From assembly GCF_902686445.1 (NCBI RefSeq), contig NC_062218.1, forward strand, positions 132,116,594 through 132,180,593: 64,000 nt of DNA, in the 5' to 3' direction. A program made the translations under genes and the position numbers. The notes beneath the pieces were generated by a model. That model was not told where the DNA came from. It was given only the letters and a program-made list of their open reading frames with translations, and did no database searches. The DNA is from Sciurus carolinensis. Its lineage: Eukaryota; Chordata; Mammalia; Rodentia; Sciuridae. Positions 10,780 through 21,704 of this stretch are shown here, piece by piece. How positions within the stretch are numbered: position 1 is the stretch's first letter; each line of letters begins with the position of its first letter.

Positions 10780-11690
10780 GAGAATTTGTATTTATATTGC
10801 TGTGGAAAGGACAAGATGGCACTCAGAAAGTAGCAGAAACCAAATTTTATTTTATGCCGTCAGTCCAGAGGAGATAAGCACTCCAAGATTCTGAGCCCTG
10901 ATCCACAGTTTCTTACAATATTTATAGGTTATTTGAAGTTATCTTAGACCCATCCAATCATTGGGGATTTTTCCTCTTTAAAAAAAAAAAAAAAAATCTT
11001 AATCTATGCAGCTGAAGACCTTGTGCAGGGTCTCTAACACAAAGCATGCTCAGAGGAAAGATAAGAAGAAACAACTCTTTTCACAGACATCTATTACATT
11101 TCAGGAGGGAGTAGTCAGATTATGAATGCAGTTATTGACAATGCAAAAGGTAGGGACCCTCCTAGGGAAAGTCTAAGAGAGGGGAGGGGAACTGACCCTT
11201 TCCCCAGGCATTGAACTCTTACCACAATGTTTTTGTAATTTTATTTCACAACCAGGTCTGATTTTGCCACCACAATATAGGTTACACTAAGAGGTGACTT
11301 AATTCATGACACAGCATGTCACTCAGAAATATGAGATTTGTTTTTACTGGGCAAAGGAGGGTCTGGGGTCAGTGGTTAGTATCTGGGATTTGTTTTCACT
11401 AGGGTCAGTATATGGGAAAGGATTTGTTTGGGGAAGGATCAATGCTTTGACCTCTTTCCCAAAGTCTGTCATTCCAGACTTAATGGATATCTCCTCCCCA
11501 GTACTTGTCTTTTCACTGGGAAAGAATGTGTTGGGAAAGGATCAATGTGATCAATGTATTGCCTTCTTCCTCCCTCCCTCTCCCCAGGCCATACTATTTT
11601 GGGGTTTGTCATTTTCCATATCCAACACCAGGGAAGTTTCCAGAGAGTCCTGCCTCGGTCCACCTCTTGATTTTTTACTGCCAGTGATAC
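10780..11690 (-). repeat. LTR/ERV-derived sequence, no coding
   Basis: It includes an AAATTTTATTTTAT block (reverse of a polyadenylation signal, about 10,840) and an A run at 10,980-10,996. The style matches the neighbouring LTRs. The open frames at about 11,306-11,731 (plus) and 11,551-11,976 (minus) overlap each other and the adjoining LTR and are not genes. Confidence 0.4.
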
Positions 11691-11702
11691 TGCCAGTTTT
11701 CA

Positions 11703-12228
11703 GTGACAAGTTCTGCTTCCTCAAATGTTGAAGTGTGAACATTAGAGAATAATGCCAAGGCAAGCATATAAGCCAAGTTTTATTTAAAAGTAGTAACACA
11801 GACTTCTCCTGGGAGGGAGAAGAGGGACATGGCTGGTATTCTGGTATCCCAAGAAGTAAGAGCGACCTGCTCTTTTTATAAATTAAAGTTTCCTTTGTTC
11901 TCCTGCTCTCTCCCCGTTTATCTCTCTCCTTCCTGCCTACCTGACTAGGCCCAGGAGATGCCAATGGGATGGTCAAAAGGTGGGAAACAGATGGTCAGAG
12001 GAGAGGGCTAAATGTAGTGATTCAGGTAGGTAACAGCCCAGGGGGCATTAATTAGCAATTCTCTGCCTGCAACTTTTTGAGAGGGATAGTATAGGCAGTT
12101 AAATTTGTTGATCCAAGGGTTCTGGAGACATTGATATCCCAGTCTCCCAGGGGCCATCTCCAACTTTCCGGATCCAAACTGGCCTCCATTTCCTTGATTT
12201 GACCTGATTGCCTATAATTTTGACTTCA
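11703..12228 (-). repeat. LTR family A, copy 2
   Basis: Minus-strand LTR with the same order of blocks as the copy at 10,050-10,587. The TATA-like sequence is near 11,872 and the AATAAAAC signal near 11,777. Its start is mutated to a TGAAGTCAAAAT form at 12,228. Confidence 0.8.
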
Positions 12229-12572
12229 ATAGCAGGACAATATCAGACTTTAAATTGCCATGGCACATTGGATTCTTAACCATACACTGTTACAGATTTT
12301 ATTTGAGAAGAAATTATCCATATCTCCCTGAGTTTCAGAATCTGGTCACAAAAGTTTCCAGGGTCACTCTCATCGACCTTAGCAGGTAAATTGCTTCTTG
12401 AAAAAGAAAGCTTGAGGGTGTCAGCAAAGTGGGTGCATTTCATAGAATTGTTCTCTTAGCCTTGTGTTCCCACCATCCTCATGTCTCTGTTCCCTAACAT
12501 GGGCAACGTTGATTTCTCTCTCAATCTGTGTTGTTTCCAATCTCCTCATATTTAATCCTTTTTCATGTAGGG

Positions 12573-12928
12573 TGTGCCAGGCTAGCTCAGGTGCAGGTAA
12601 GAGCCAACAGAGTCATAACCCAGACCCTGGGAGTTGGGTAAAAGCAGGCTTGTGGCGAGCAACCTGCAAACTCGTTTATTGCAGGAGAAACCATACATTT
12701 TATAGACTTTTAACCCAATCACAATGTGCCACGGGGGATCAGACCACCAGGCCCCTATACAGGTTCCCTTGGTAACACTAGGTAAATTTGGGGACAGTTG
12801 TTTACTTTCCTAAGTGACCAGAGTGGTATTCTTAGGTATTCCTGACGGGCGTGAATGTGCGAAGGTTTTCCTTTTACACACTTGAGACATTCACAGCTGC
12901 TAGCCAAGACTTAGGATTTCTCCCAACA
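12573..12928 (-). repeat. Solo LTR-like element
   Basis: On the minus strand it reads TGTTGGGAG... to ...TGGCACA, with a TATA box (CTATAAAATG, about 12,700) and an AATAAAC signal (about 12,675) in the correct order. No matching target duplication was found, so the ends are tentative. Confidence 0.6.
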
Positions 12929-12959
12929 CTTTCACTCTATTTTTACTTTCTCAGATTGT

Positions 12960-13470
12960 TGCTGAAAGCTCAGACCTTATCCCCAATGCCATTCCAACAT
13001 CAAGGAAATGGTTTTGAGAAAAAGAAAAAAGGTTTATTCCTTTGCTAGCAAAGGAGAAACACAGGGGACTCCTATCAGAAGGTGTGATTCTGCCCATCAG
13101 CAGGAACAGGGAGATTTTAAAGATGTGATCCATAGGCTACATTCCATGTGTGCTCTTTCCAGAGTTGTTATTCACTTGTTAATTTGGGAGAGTCATTTCT
13201 GAGATCTTCTGGTACCACCCCCAAAGTGTAGATTACTTCATTCTTATGATGGGTGTGTACTTAGGAACAGATAAATCTGCCTAAAATGGGGAAGAAAGGT
13301 AATCCTGTTTCCCCTGAGATTAGAGAGGGAGAGAGATTAGGGAGGAGCAGGGAAAGAGGAAGAGAAATAAACATGTTTGTTTTAAAAATAAGTTGCAGTT
13401 GCAGGGCAGCAAGGGCTATATTCAAAGCATAAAGTGGACAACTGTTACAAGATTATAGCTTCAACCTGTA
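12960..13470 (-). repeat. LTR family C, copy 2
   Basis: Reverse complement of the family C layout seen at 20,995-21,525, including the palindrome-bearing block (GGGGACTCCTATC at about 13,062, mutated) and the AACTTATTTTTAAAACA block at about 13,380-13,397. Confidence 0.72.
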
Positions 13471-13979
13471 CATTCCTGTTCCACTTACCCCATTTCTACC
13501 CTCACCTACTCAAGAATTCCCATCTCTAATATCAGTGGTTCAAAACTTTTTTTTTTTTTGTGAGTGTATATAACTTAAACGCCCCCCAAAACTACATAAG
13601 TAACAATACAATTGTGACATTTCTGAAATGTGTGGAGTTTGAGACAGAGAGGGTTAAATAAACAAAGATGTCTAAGAAGAGCTAAGAATTTCTTACCTTT
13701 TTATACTTGTGGTATCCAAATTTCTCTCTTAATATGGGCTCCAGGAGCCACGAAATGCCATTACTATTGGGAATGGTTTTCATATATTACCTAAACAGAC
13801 AAACAACATTGAGTTACTTTAATAAAATTTCAGAAAAATTACTTAAGGTATGTCCAATCATGTCCACATTTATAAGTGTTTGGGGATCAAGAAATATTTT
13901 TCCTTTCTTCAAAACAAGTGTTATGAATGTCAAAATGATCCAATTTACATCTTAATCACATATTGTTGAATGTTGCTTC

Positions 13980-14500
13980 ATTAATTGCAGAACCCGCAGC
14001 TGTTTTGCAGAACACTGCAGGTTAAACTGCAATCTAATGACAACAAATAAGAGGAAGGGTGTGGAGAGTGGATGAGACCCCAGTCATCAGCTGATCCTGC
14101 AGTGTTGGCAAAAATCAAGCCTGGGAAACATTCCTTGCCAAAAGGTGAGGATGTTAACAGCCTTAGCATTCAGCTCTGATGCTAACAGTTATCAGATGTT
14201 CCAAGACAATAGGCTTCTTAGGTGCAGCAAGATGTTTCTAGCACTGTAATAATAGGATAGCTGCAAAAATGTTTCTAATTCTGTATGCCCCTATAATTTA
14301 ACTTCCTGCTTATGAGACCCTATATAATAAACTTGTGGAACTAGTTTTGGGTCACTGTCCCTCCATCAGAGTGCAGTGTGCCAACTGGTCCCAGCTTACT
14401 TAAAAATGTCCCTATGTTTTCTTTGTCTCTGTTTTTCTCCATCTCCTGTCACCCCTACTTGAGTTCTTTTGTTGATGCTTCACAGGTCATGGCAGAAAGG
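13980..14500 (+). repeat. LTR-like sequence
   Basis: A TATATAATAAAC signal (about 14,322) is followed by a U5-like stretch. A block at about 13,895-13,990 is also found inverted near 16,120-16,280, so this is an interspersed family. Ends are not resolved. Confidence 0.45.
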
Positions 14501-14839
14501 AAATTTTTTTGAGGGGAAGGGTAATTTTTAAAACCAGCTAATCATTGCTTTTCAAGAGGTTGAGCAAAGATTAATCCCTGGAGCTTTTGCAGACAGATCC
14601 TCACCAGTGATGTTCTAAGAGGAACATTCTGTAGGTTGTTTGATTTTGAGATGTGACCTCATTTGTGATGTCTTGCTGGCATTTTAGATTATGTACAGGG
14701 CCTTATGGTGAATATAAAATTCAGAAAGTAAAATATTATAATTATTCAAAAACATGATTTTTGCTAACATAAATAAATTTAACCCATGATAGTATAAGTA
14801 ATTTGTCCCCTGATCCCCTATAATCCTAGGACGCTAAAA

Positions 14840-15410
14840 TCAGTCAGGTGCAGTAATGCACACCTGTAATCCCAGCTAAAGCAGGAGGATTGCAAATTTG
14901 AGGTCAGCCTCAGCAACTTAGTGAGGCCCTCAGAAACTTAATGAGACCTTGTCTCAAAACAAAAAATTAAAAGGACTGGGGTCATTAGAAAGAACTTGAC
15001 ATAGTGCCATTTTGAAACATTTTCTCCATCTTAGAGTAAGAGTCACCTCAGGGTCATTCTGACTCAACCTGACCTAAACCCAGACAGTACTCTATTATCA
15101 TGCAAAGAAATCCCAAACAATACTTCATCATCACACAAAGAAAGAAAATTGTTGTCTAGGATTGAAATCCTGAAAAGCACCTGGTTGGACTTGGAACCCT
15201 GAAACCGCAAGAATTCCCCTACTCCCTCATGCCCAGGCTTTAAACAGAAGAATTTCAGTCTCCTCTGGGTTCCCATCCAGGGTTGTCCAGAATAAACCTG
15301 TGTTACTATTGAGCCACATCTCCTTTCTATTTCCTTCATTTGGTTCTTTCCTTATAGGGATGCGGTTCAGTGCCCTGACTTCAATCCCCAGTACAATAAA
15401 AAAAAAAAAA
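14840..15410 (+). repeat. MEN-type B1-ID SINE split by an insertion
   Basis: The 7SL-derived left half starts near 14,840 (CACACCTGTAATCCCAGCT) and runs to GGACTGGGG at 14,981. The ID half resumes at 15,359 (GATGCGGTTCAGTG) and ends in an A run at about 15,398-15,410. About 377 bases of other sequence sit between the halves. Confidence 0.8.
14982..15358 (+). repeat. Inserted element inside the SINE (LTR-like)
   Basis: The insert contains an AATAAACC signal near 15,291 followed by a short tail, and partial internal direct repeats (CATGCAAAGAAA and CACACAAAGAAA, about 15,100-15,145). It looks like a small LTR. I could not define a target duplication with confidence. Confidence 0.5.
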
Positions 15411-15487
15411 TCCTAGGACACTAAAAACAATCCAAATTTTATAATATAAAATAAATAGATTTTCAGTACCAATAAATAATTGAAAAG

Positions 15488-15645
15488 CTCATCCAGATGT
15501 TATCTCACATGCCTGTAATCCAAGTGGATGGGGAGGCTGAGTCAGGAGGATTAAGAATTCAAAAACAGCCTCAGCAACTTAGAAAGGCCATGAGCAACTT
15601 AGTGAGACCCTATCTCTGAATAAAATATTAAAAAGGACTAGAAAT
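15488..15645 (+). repeat. MEN-type SINE, truncated
   Basis: The 7SL-derived half is present (CACATGCCTGTAATCC, GAGGCTGAGTCAGGAGGAT, CAGCCTCAGCAACTTAG) with a decayed start of the ID half (AAAAAGGACTAG). Confidence 0.8.
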
Positions 15646-15649
15646 TTGA

Positions 15650-16070
15650 CTCTGTAATGTATAAAGCTGCTCCCCCGCCCTTTCTGTTGCAGCCATTTTC
15701 CCCACCTTCCAACCACTTGTCAATCTATGAACATCCTAGCTAGCTATTGGTTCATCAGTCAGCTTGCAAGTGTCCTTCTCCGATATTGGTCCCCTGTTAG
15801 CCCGGCAGAATTCAATTGCTTTACTGTGGCTACCCCACCATCTTTTTTCATTCTTCTGTCTCTCCTCCTCACTTTCTCTATCCTCCTGGCTTTCACACTC
15901 TCTCTAGCATGCACCCTTTCTCATTCTCTTTCTTCTCCTCTCATTTTCTCTCTTACCTTGAAGGGAGATACTCTGTTTGCTTAATAAACTCCCTTACATG
16001 ATTTCCCGTGTCTGGCATGGTTTCCATGGGATTCCTTACAGACTCAGTGGCTAAGGTCTCCTGAGATAAT
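15650..16070 (+). repeat. LTR-like sequence
   Basis: A pyrimidine-rich body is followed by TTAATAAACTCCC (about 15,980) and a U5-like tail. No coding domain is seen; the open frames at 15,727-16,001 are products of the CT-rich composition. Confidence 0.45.
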
Positions 16071-16446
16071 CCCAATACAGAAAAGAAAAAAAGAAAAGTT
16101 TAACACAATTTTCCAGCTTGAAGTTTAAAATAGGCAATGTTCTGCTTGAGTTTAATATGCAATGTTCTGCAAAACAGCTGCCAGTTCTACAATGAATGAG
16201 ACAAAACTTAACTTTTGTAATTAAGATGTAAATTAGATCAACACTTTGACATTTATTACACTTGTTTTGGACAAAGAAAAACAAGTGTTCTGGTGTATTT
16301 TATTGATCCCAAAACACTTTCAAATCTGAACATAATAGGGCCTATCTTGGGTGATTTTACTACTCAAAATATACCTGACAATGAAGGGCACAGAGACTAT
16401 GATAATGCAATTATCCTTGGAACAAACAGATGTGCATTGCTTAGGC

Positions 16447-16956
16447 TACAATAAAGGTTCTGTGCCAGCTGCCTTTTTTGACTGTATCAGTGACTCTTTA
16501 AATCCAAGTTTAAACATGACTACATACATGTCCACACCACAAGAAATAACCATGTAAAATATGCCCAAGTTGGTTAATGAGATTCCAATGTGCAATAACA
16601 CACCATCGACGTGATATTTTTGAAAAATCTTTTTCAGCTGCTGTGACTTGCTTAGCTTTTTCCCTTTGCTGCTGACATCATTGCCTGTGGTCTCAGAGAC
16701 TTGAATTCTGGCAGCTGTAGTAGAACCCGGTGGACTGAATAGCAACCAGACAACTTGCCCTAGCACGAGGAGAGCCAGGGAAAAGGGAGGCATGGTGCAG
16801 AAGATGACAGATCCCAAAGCCAAATGGGCTCAAGATTGACCCAGGTGTTCACCATGCACACCCAGTCCAGCACCACCAGCAGCCTGGCCATGGTGCATAA
16901 CAAGGCACTGAGGTACCTACAACAGACCAAAGGAGCCCTGAACCACAGCACATTGG
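16447..16956 (-). pseudogene. FAM210B: FAM210B processed pseudogene (partial)
   Basis: FAM210B is a mitochondrial membrane protein with a DUF1279 domain that affects metabolism and erythroid maturation. The minus strand starts like the family at ATG 16,891 (MARLL), shifts frame within the N-terminal region, and then reads through SKSQQLKKIFQ, LHIGISL and KLGFKESLIQSK (about 16,620-16,475). The match stops after an AAGT motif near 16,460, so the last part of the domain is missing. Frameshifts and loss of the C-terminus make it non-functional. Absence of introns across the coding region suggests a retrocopy, but no poly(A) end is visible because the 3' part is gone. A solo LTR is inserted 66 bases upstream of the ATG. 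Confidence 0.82.
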
Positions 16957-17349
16957 TGTCAGGGACCAAGAAGTTCTCATTCTGAGAACATTCTGACCTT
17001 TACAATAAGCAGCAGCGCCCCTCCCCCTCCTCCTGGCTGATAATTCTGACAGTATGGCGCCTATGGCGCCCACGGCTTCTCTTCCGGGACTACACTTTCC
17101 CGCCGGCGCGAACTTCACCTTCCCGCCAGCGCGAATTTGCACCCTATCAGGAACCCAGCAGAAGAACACAACCAACCAGGCTGCACCTCGTCATACCCCT
17201 CATTCCCTCAGCATAAATACCCGTGAGAACAATAAAAACTTGCAGCTTGATCAGAATTCCTGTCTTGCTGTCTCTCCCTGCGTCTCTTGTCCCTTCATTC
17301 CTTCTCTCTTAGGTTTGCCGTCCTCGTTGATGTCCCGCGGGTCGGGACA
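16957..17349 (+). mobile_element. Young class II solo LTR, copy 1 (393 bp)
   Basis: It begins TGTCAGGGACC and ends GGTCGGGACA, with the 6-bp duplication CATTGG on both sides (16,951-16,956 and 17,350-17,355). A CATAAATA TATA-like box (about 17,211) and an AATAAAAAC signal (about 17,230) are present. Six-base duplications are typical of class II (betaretrovirus/IAP-like) elements. It is almost identical to 25,258-25,650. Open frames crossing it, on either strand, are not genes. Confidence 0.95.
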
Positions 17350-17355
17350 CATTGG

Positions 17356-18065
17356 TCAGGTGCCAAAGTGAATTTATGGGGACAGAGAAATGGAATTTAG
17401 GCTCTCCAGATCAAGACTGCTTATCCACAGGAAGTTCTCATTCTTATTTATTTATCAACAAGTTACATCCAGCACTGGGACTTACATGACTCCTTCCCCT
17501 CCTCCAGAAATCATAACTTTTTCAAAAGACCCTGGGCCTTTGATTTCAATTTATTGATCTTCAATCAGATAGCAAAGGAAAATTTAAACTGGTCTTGGGC
17601 ATCCTTGGGGAAAACATCTGTCACAAAAATAAGAGTTTTCAGTGTTTGCAATTGTGGGTTTGTTTTGTTTTCAATATTGCCTTCTTCCCAGATAAGGCAG
17701 ATAGGGTTAGTGAATTCTTTCCCTCTGGAAAAGCAGAACTCATCAGAAGGCAGAATTGGGTAAATCAATTCCAAACATTGACAAGTTCAAAAGTTTTGCA
17801 ACTAGAGATTTAAAAATCTTTAGTTTCATCAGCACTGTCCCAATGTGAACAGGAGTATTCACCTGCCTGTCACAACACTTGGGAAACTTTGAAGGAAGCC
17901 CTGGCAGTACCAAGTAGGGACATGGGAGACAGTGATTAGGAGTAAGAACTGAAGATTTGGGAGAATTTAGCAGAGCTGTGTGATGTCTATAGACCAAGGT
18001 CTGAGCCTAGCTGATCAATATGTGTGAGCAATGTCTGGCCCTCAAATGTGAGCACCCTCAGATCC
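17356..18065. other. No gene recognised
   Basis: Minus-strand open frames at 17,565-17,774 and 17,743-17,997 show no recognisable domain. The left edge should be the remaining 5' end of the FAM210B retrocopy, but its limit is not visible. Confidence 0.3.
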
Positions 18066-18069
18066 ACCC

Positions 18070-18560
18070 ACTTCTGAATGCCGCGAGCAGTAAGAGAGGA
18101 ATCAAGCTTGGTTCCAACAAGTGGATTTTATTCATGCAATGCAGACTCAACATTCCTAATAATAGCAAGTCACAAATACATTGAAGATTCACTCTCTTAT
18201 TCATCTGGAGTCCAATCCCCATGGACTTACTCAATGCAACATCTCTTAGCCAAGAAGTCAGTTAATAAGACCAAGGGGATTCTTAGCCATAGTGTCTCTC
18301 AGCTCCTCGAAAGTCTTCGGCCTCAGGTATCTGATAAGCCAAGGCTAGATGGTAGTCGTCATCACAGGAGAGGTAGTTAGTCATCTGGCCTCAGTGACAA
18401 TGGTCAATCAGCAGTCAGCGATAGTGTGGGCAGCCGCCGGGGCAGTCAAGAGACAGAGAACGTGTAGTCCTCTGGTCACAGTGCTGCTGACAGTTTGCTT
18501 CAAAAGTCCAAGGGTTTAAGTAGTGATTTTCAGCCCAGTCATGCTCTGGTCTTCATTGAT
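18070..18560 (-). repeat. LTR-like sequence
   Basis: GTGGATTTTATTCATGC near 18,121 reads as an AATAAAATCC polyadenylation signal on the minus strand, in a setting like the other LTRs here. Ends are not defined. Confidence 0.35.
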
Positions 18561-18564
18561 AAAG

Positions 18565-19035
18565 ACCAGAACACTACTAGACTAGGAGCCACCACTCAAA
18601 TCATAGATGAAGGTTCATATGGGCATTGTTCAGGAGTGTCATCTTGCCACACAGCAAGTTTGTCACTAGGCGCCTTCTATGATTTTAGTTTTACAAGTCC
18701 AGGCAAATACCAAATACAGCTTATTATTACTACATAACACAACTATAGCAATTCCTATTATTTTCTTGTCTCATTACACTGAAAGGATTCTGAAACTAGT
18801 CCATGGGGTGCTGTGATGCTTGTCCTCTACTTGATCCATCTGGAGTAAACCCCTTTCCTTTGACAGACCTAAGCCTAAAATGCCTAAAATATGTAACTAT
18901 ACCTCACTGTGTCTATTTCTTTGGTCTTATGGGACTTGCCTGTGAGAACAAAACTCCTCTGTATAATGATTCACCTGGTAACTTGATCACAACTTAGATG
19001 AACCTTCAGAACAATGAGAATCCTTAAATCAAAAG
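18565..19035. other. No gene recognised
   Basis: No repeat family or domain could be assigned. Confidence 0.3.
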
Positions 19036-19039
19036 CCCA

Positions 19040-19245
19040 TCCAGGCCTTATGTCACATGCCTGTAATCCTAGTCTCTGAGGAGGCTGAGGCAGGAGGATC
19101 ACAAGTTCAAAGCCAGCCTCAGAAATTTAGCAAGGCACAAAGCAACTTAGCAAGACCCTGTTTTTAAATAAAATATATAAAGAACTGGGGATATGGCTCA
19201 GTAGTTAAGCATCCCAAGGTTCAATCCCCAAGTACCAAAAGAAAA
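19040..19245 (+). repeat. MEN-type B1-ID SINE, full length
   Basis: Both halves are present in order: the 7SL-derived part (GCCTGTAATCCTAGTC, GAGGCTGAGGCAGGAGGATC) and the ID part (GAACTGGGGATATGGCTCAG, then GGTTCAATCCCC). Confidence 0.9.
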
Positions 19246-19314
19246 ATTAGAAAAGACCACAAAGAATTTGCTGATCTGACGACAAAGTGAAAAGAAGTAT
19301 TCTAAAACAAAATG

Positions 19315-19480
19315 AGCAATTAAATACATGTCCAGGGAAACTCCATATCATGTATGACCAAAAGAAGGGGATCCTAATTAGAATAAGTTATACCATATAT
19401 TTACAATATGTCAAAATAAACTCTACTCTCATGTATATCTAAAAAGAACAAATTTTTAAAAAGAGGAAAAAATGAGCAAT
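19315..19480 (+). repeat. L1-type 3' end fragment
   Basis: It includes the AACTCCATATCATGTATGAC and AATAAACTCTACTCTCATGT wording of a rodent L1 3' UTR, ending in an A-rich tail. Confidence 0.5.
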
Positions 19481-19619
19481 TTTTTAAAAAGCTTAACAAA
19501 TGTAGTATATTAAAGTTGTTATAACTAAGGCATTTAGCCTGAAGTCTAATTCTTTTCATTGATTCATTTATTTTTGCATTTGTTCTTTAAACATTATATG
19601 AACCCCCACACCTGTAACA

Positions 19620-19915
19620 GGGGTTCACTAGATGCTTTGACTTTTCCCAGTCTCCTTCTCCCTGAACTTCTCTTCTCTGCTCTTCTTTTCCCTGATCTCC
19701 TCTGGATCTCTCCTCCCTAATCTCACTTTCTCTGAATCACCTCTTTAAACCCCCAACCCACCCTCGTTCCCCATGATGGGCAGAATCACAGCCTTTGGGA
19801 CAGGAGTCCCCTGTGTTTCTCCTTTGCTGACAAAGCAATAAACCTTTTTCCTTTTTCTCAAGACTTTGTCTTCATCAAGGATGAGGACCAAGCTTTCAGT
19901 TACACACCTTGGGAA
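19620..19915 (+). repeat. LTR family C, copy 3 (3' part)
   Basis: It carries the GGGACAGGAGTCCCCTGTGT block (about 19,798), a CAATAAACC signal (about 19,838) and the AAGCTTTCAGTTACACACC end. The 5' part of the LTR is missing. Confidence 0.72.
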
Positions 19916-20800
19916 GATCTTGGTCTTCCTTATCAGCCTTCAGGTTGAACAGTAGGGATATAGCAGGCAACAGAGATAAAATAGCTGCTTATAATGAGCT
20001 TTTACTTCAGTGGGGATAAATGTAGTCGATAGTGGAGAAACAAAATGACAATAAAGTGGTGGGTAGGTTCAGTGCTATGAAGAAAAATCAAGTGAAAAGG
20101 GGGATATTTTATATGAGTAACCAGGGAAGGCCTCCCTGAAGGGTTGAAAGTTGAGTAGACACAAAAATGCACATAAGGTGAAAGAGCAGTCCAAGGGAAA
20201 GAAACAGAAAATGTTAAGGCCCTGATAATGGGAAAAGCTTACCATATCCAGTGACTAGTTGGTGGGTCCCAGTGCAGAGTAGAGTGAACAATGAAAAGTG
20301 GTAGGAAATAAAGGCTTTGATGTGATTGGGGGCCAAGTAATTCAGGACATTGGGTAGCATGATTTTTGTTTCAGAATTTATTCTCCCTATAATGGAAAAC
20401 ACTGAAGAAAAACTGACCTAAGGCTTTGGAAAGAATTAGGGAACTATGTGACAGTGGGGGGCCTAAGTTGCAGGCCTAAAGCACCCAGAATGGGTAATTG
20501 AGTAGTTAATGTGAAAGATGGTGGTGTCTTGGTCAAGATTAATATTGACAGAAAGCATAATTTTGGCTCCTGGATGTATTCTAAAGATAGATTGTCAGAT
20601 ATGCAGAATAGAGGAATGAGGATATTGAAGGTACGATACAAGAATCACCTGAGGGATTGTGCTGAGCAACTGTTTGAAGGGTGGCAACATTTAAGGAGTT
20701 GAGAAGGCTCAAGATGAAAAGAACGGGATTAAGATGGATGGGAGAGTCAAGACTCAAGAGCTCACAAATAGAAATATTAGGCTTGAAGTGTCTTATCTGA
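19916..20800 (+). repeat. Old mammal-wide repeat-like sequence, no gene
   Basis: The stretch includes CCAGGGAAGGCCTCCCTGAA and further blocks in the order expected for an ancient interspersed repeat. I cannot name the family. The small open frames have no domain. Confidence 0.4.
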
Positions 20801-20805
20801 ATTCT

Positions 20806-20992
20806 TTTTTTTTTTTTTCTCCCTTTGGTACTTAACCACTGAGCCACATCTCCAGCCCTTTTTTATATTTTATTTAGAGACAGAGTCTCACTAAGTTACT
20901 TAGAGGCTTTGTAAATTTCTGAGGCTGGCTTTGAACTCACCATCCTCCTGCCTCAGCCTCCTGAGCCACTGAAATTCCAGGTGTCTGGCTTA
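20806..20992 (-). repeat. MEN-type B1-ID SINE
   Basis: T run at 20,806-20,818 (poly-A on the minus strand), then the reverse of the ID half (GGTACTTAACCACTGAGCCA) and of the 7SL-derived half (CATCCTCCTGCCTCAGCCTC). Confidence 0.9.
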
Positions 20993-20994
20993 AT

Positions 20995-21525
20995 TCTAAG
21001 TAGAGATGCCATGTGGACTGGTGGATGTGAACAGCGGTCCATTTTATCCACTTTATGCTTTGAATATAGCCCTTGCTGCTCTGCCATTGCAACTTATTTT
21101 TAAAACAAAAATGTTTCTTTCTCTTCCTCTTTCCCTGCTCCTCCCTAATTTCTCCTCCTCTCTAATCTCAGGGGAAACAGGATTACCTTTCTTCTCCATT
21201 TTTGGCAGATTTATCTGTCCCTAAGTATACACCCCTCATAAGAATTATGTAACCCACACTTTGGGGATGGTACCAGAAGATCTCAGGAATTACTATTTCC
21301 CAAATTAACAAGTGAATTACAGCTCTGGAAACACATGGAATGTAACCTTTGGATCACCTCCTTAAAAGCCCCCTGTTCCTGCTGAAGGGTAGAACCATGA
21401 CCTTTGGGACAGGAGTCCCCTGTGTTTCTCCTTTGCTAGCAAAGCAATAAATCTTTTTTCTTTCTCAAAACTGTGTCCTCAATATTGGATTGGCATGGAG
21501 GACAAGGACAGATCTTTTGGAAACA
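20995..21525 (+). repeat. LTR family C, copy 4 (most complete)
   Basis: It has a U3 with the ACTTTATGCTTTGAATATAG block, the GGGACAGGAGTCCCCTGTGT palindrome (about 21,405) and a GCAATAAATC polyadenylation signal (about 21,445), followed by U5. It is the reference for the other three copies. Confidence 0.78.
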
Positions 21526-21610
21526 TGTCTTCCTTGTCAGCAAGTTTATCAATTCTTGCTTTTTCTCCTCTATTCTTTTTTTCTGAATGTTTTATCAAGA
21601 ATGAACAGTA

Positions 21611-21701
21611 GGGGCTGAGGATAAGCTCAGTTGGTAGAGTGCTTGCCTCACATGCACAAGGCCCTGGATTCAATCCCCAGCACCACAAAAAAAAAAAAAA
21701 A
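21611..21701 (+). repeat. ID SINE
   Basis: GGGGCTGAGGATAAGCTCAG start, B box region GGATTCAATCCCC, CAGCACC end and a 15-base A tail. A related GAACAGTA/TAAACAGTA sequence on the two sides is the probable target duplication. Confidence 0.92.
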
Positions 21702-21704
21702 GGA

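Noticed and set aside
11306..11976. Overlapping 141-codon frames on opposite strands
   Set aside because: They fall in LTR sequence. Part of the minus-strand frame recurs at 29,336-29,635 because both lie in family A LTRs.
15727..16001. Hydrophobic 61-85 codon frames that look like a membrane protein
   Set aside because: They come from a pyrimidine-rich LTR body, which gives Leu/Ser/Phe-rich translations.
16849..17371. Paired open frames repeated at 25,165-25,753
   Set aside because: They lie in the two copies of a solo LTR and recur only because the LTR does.
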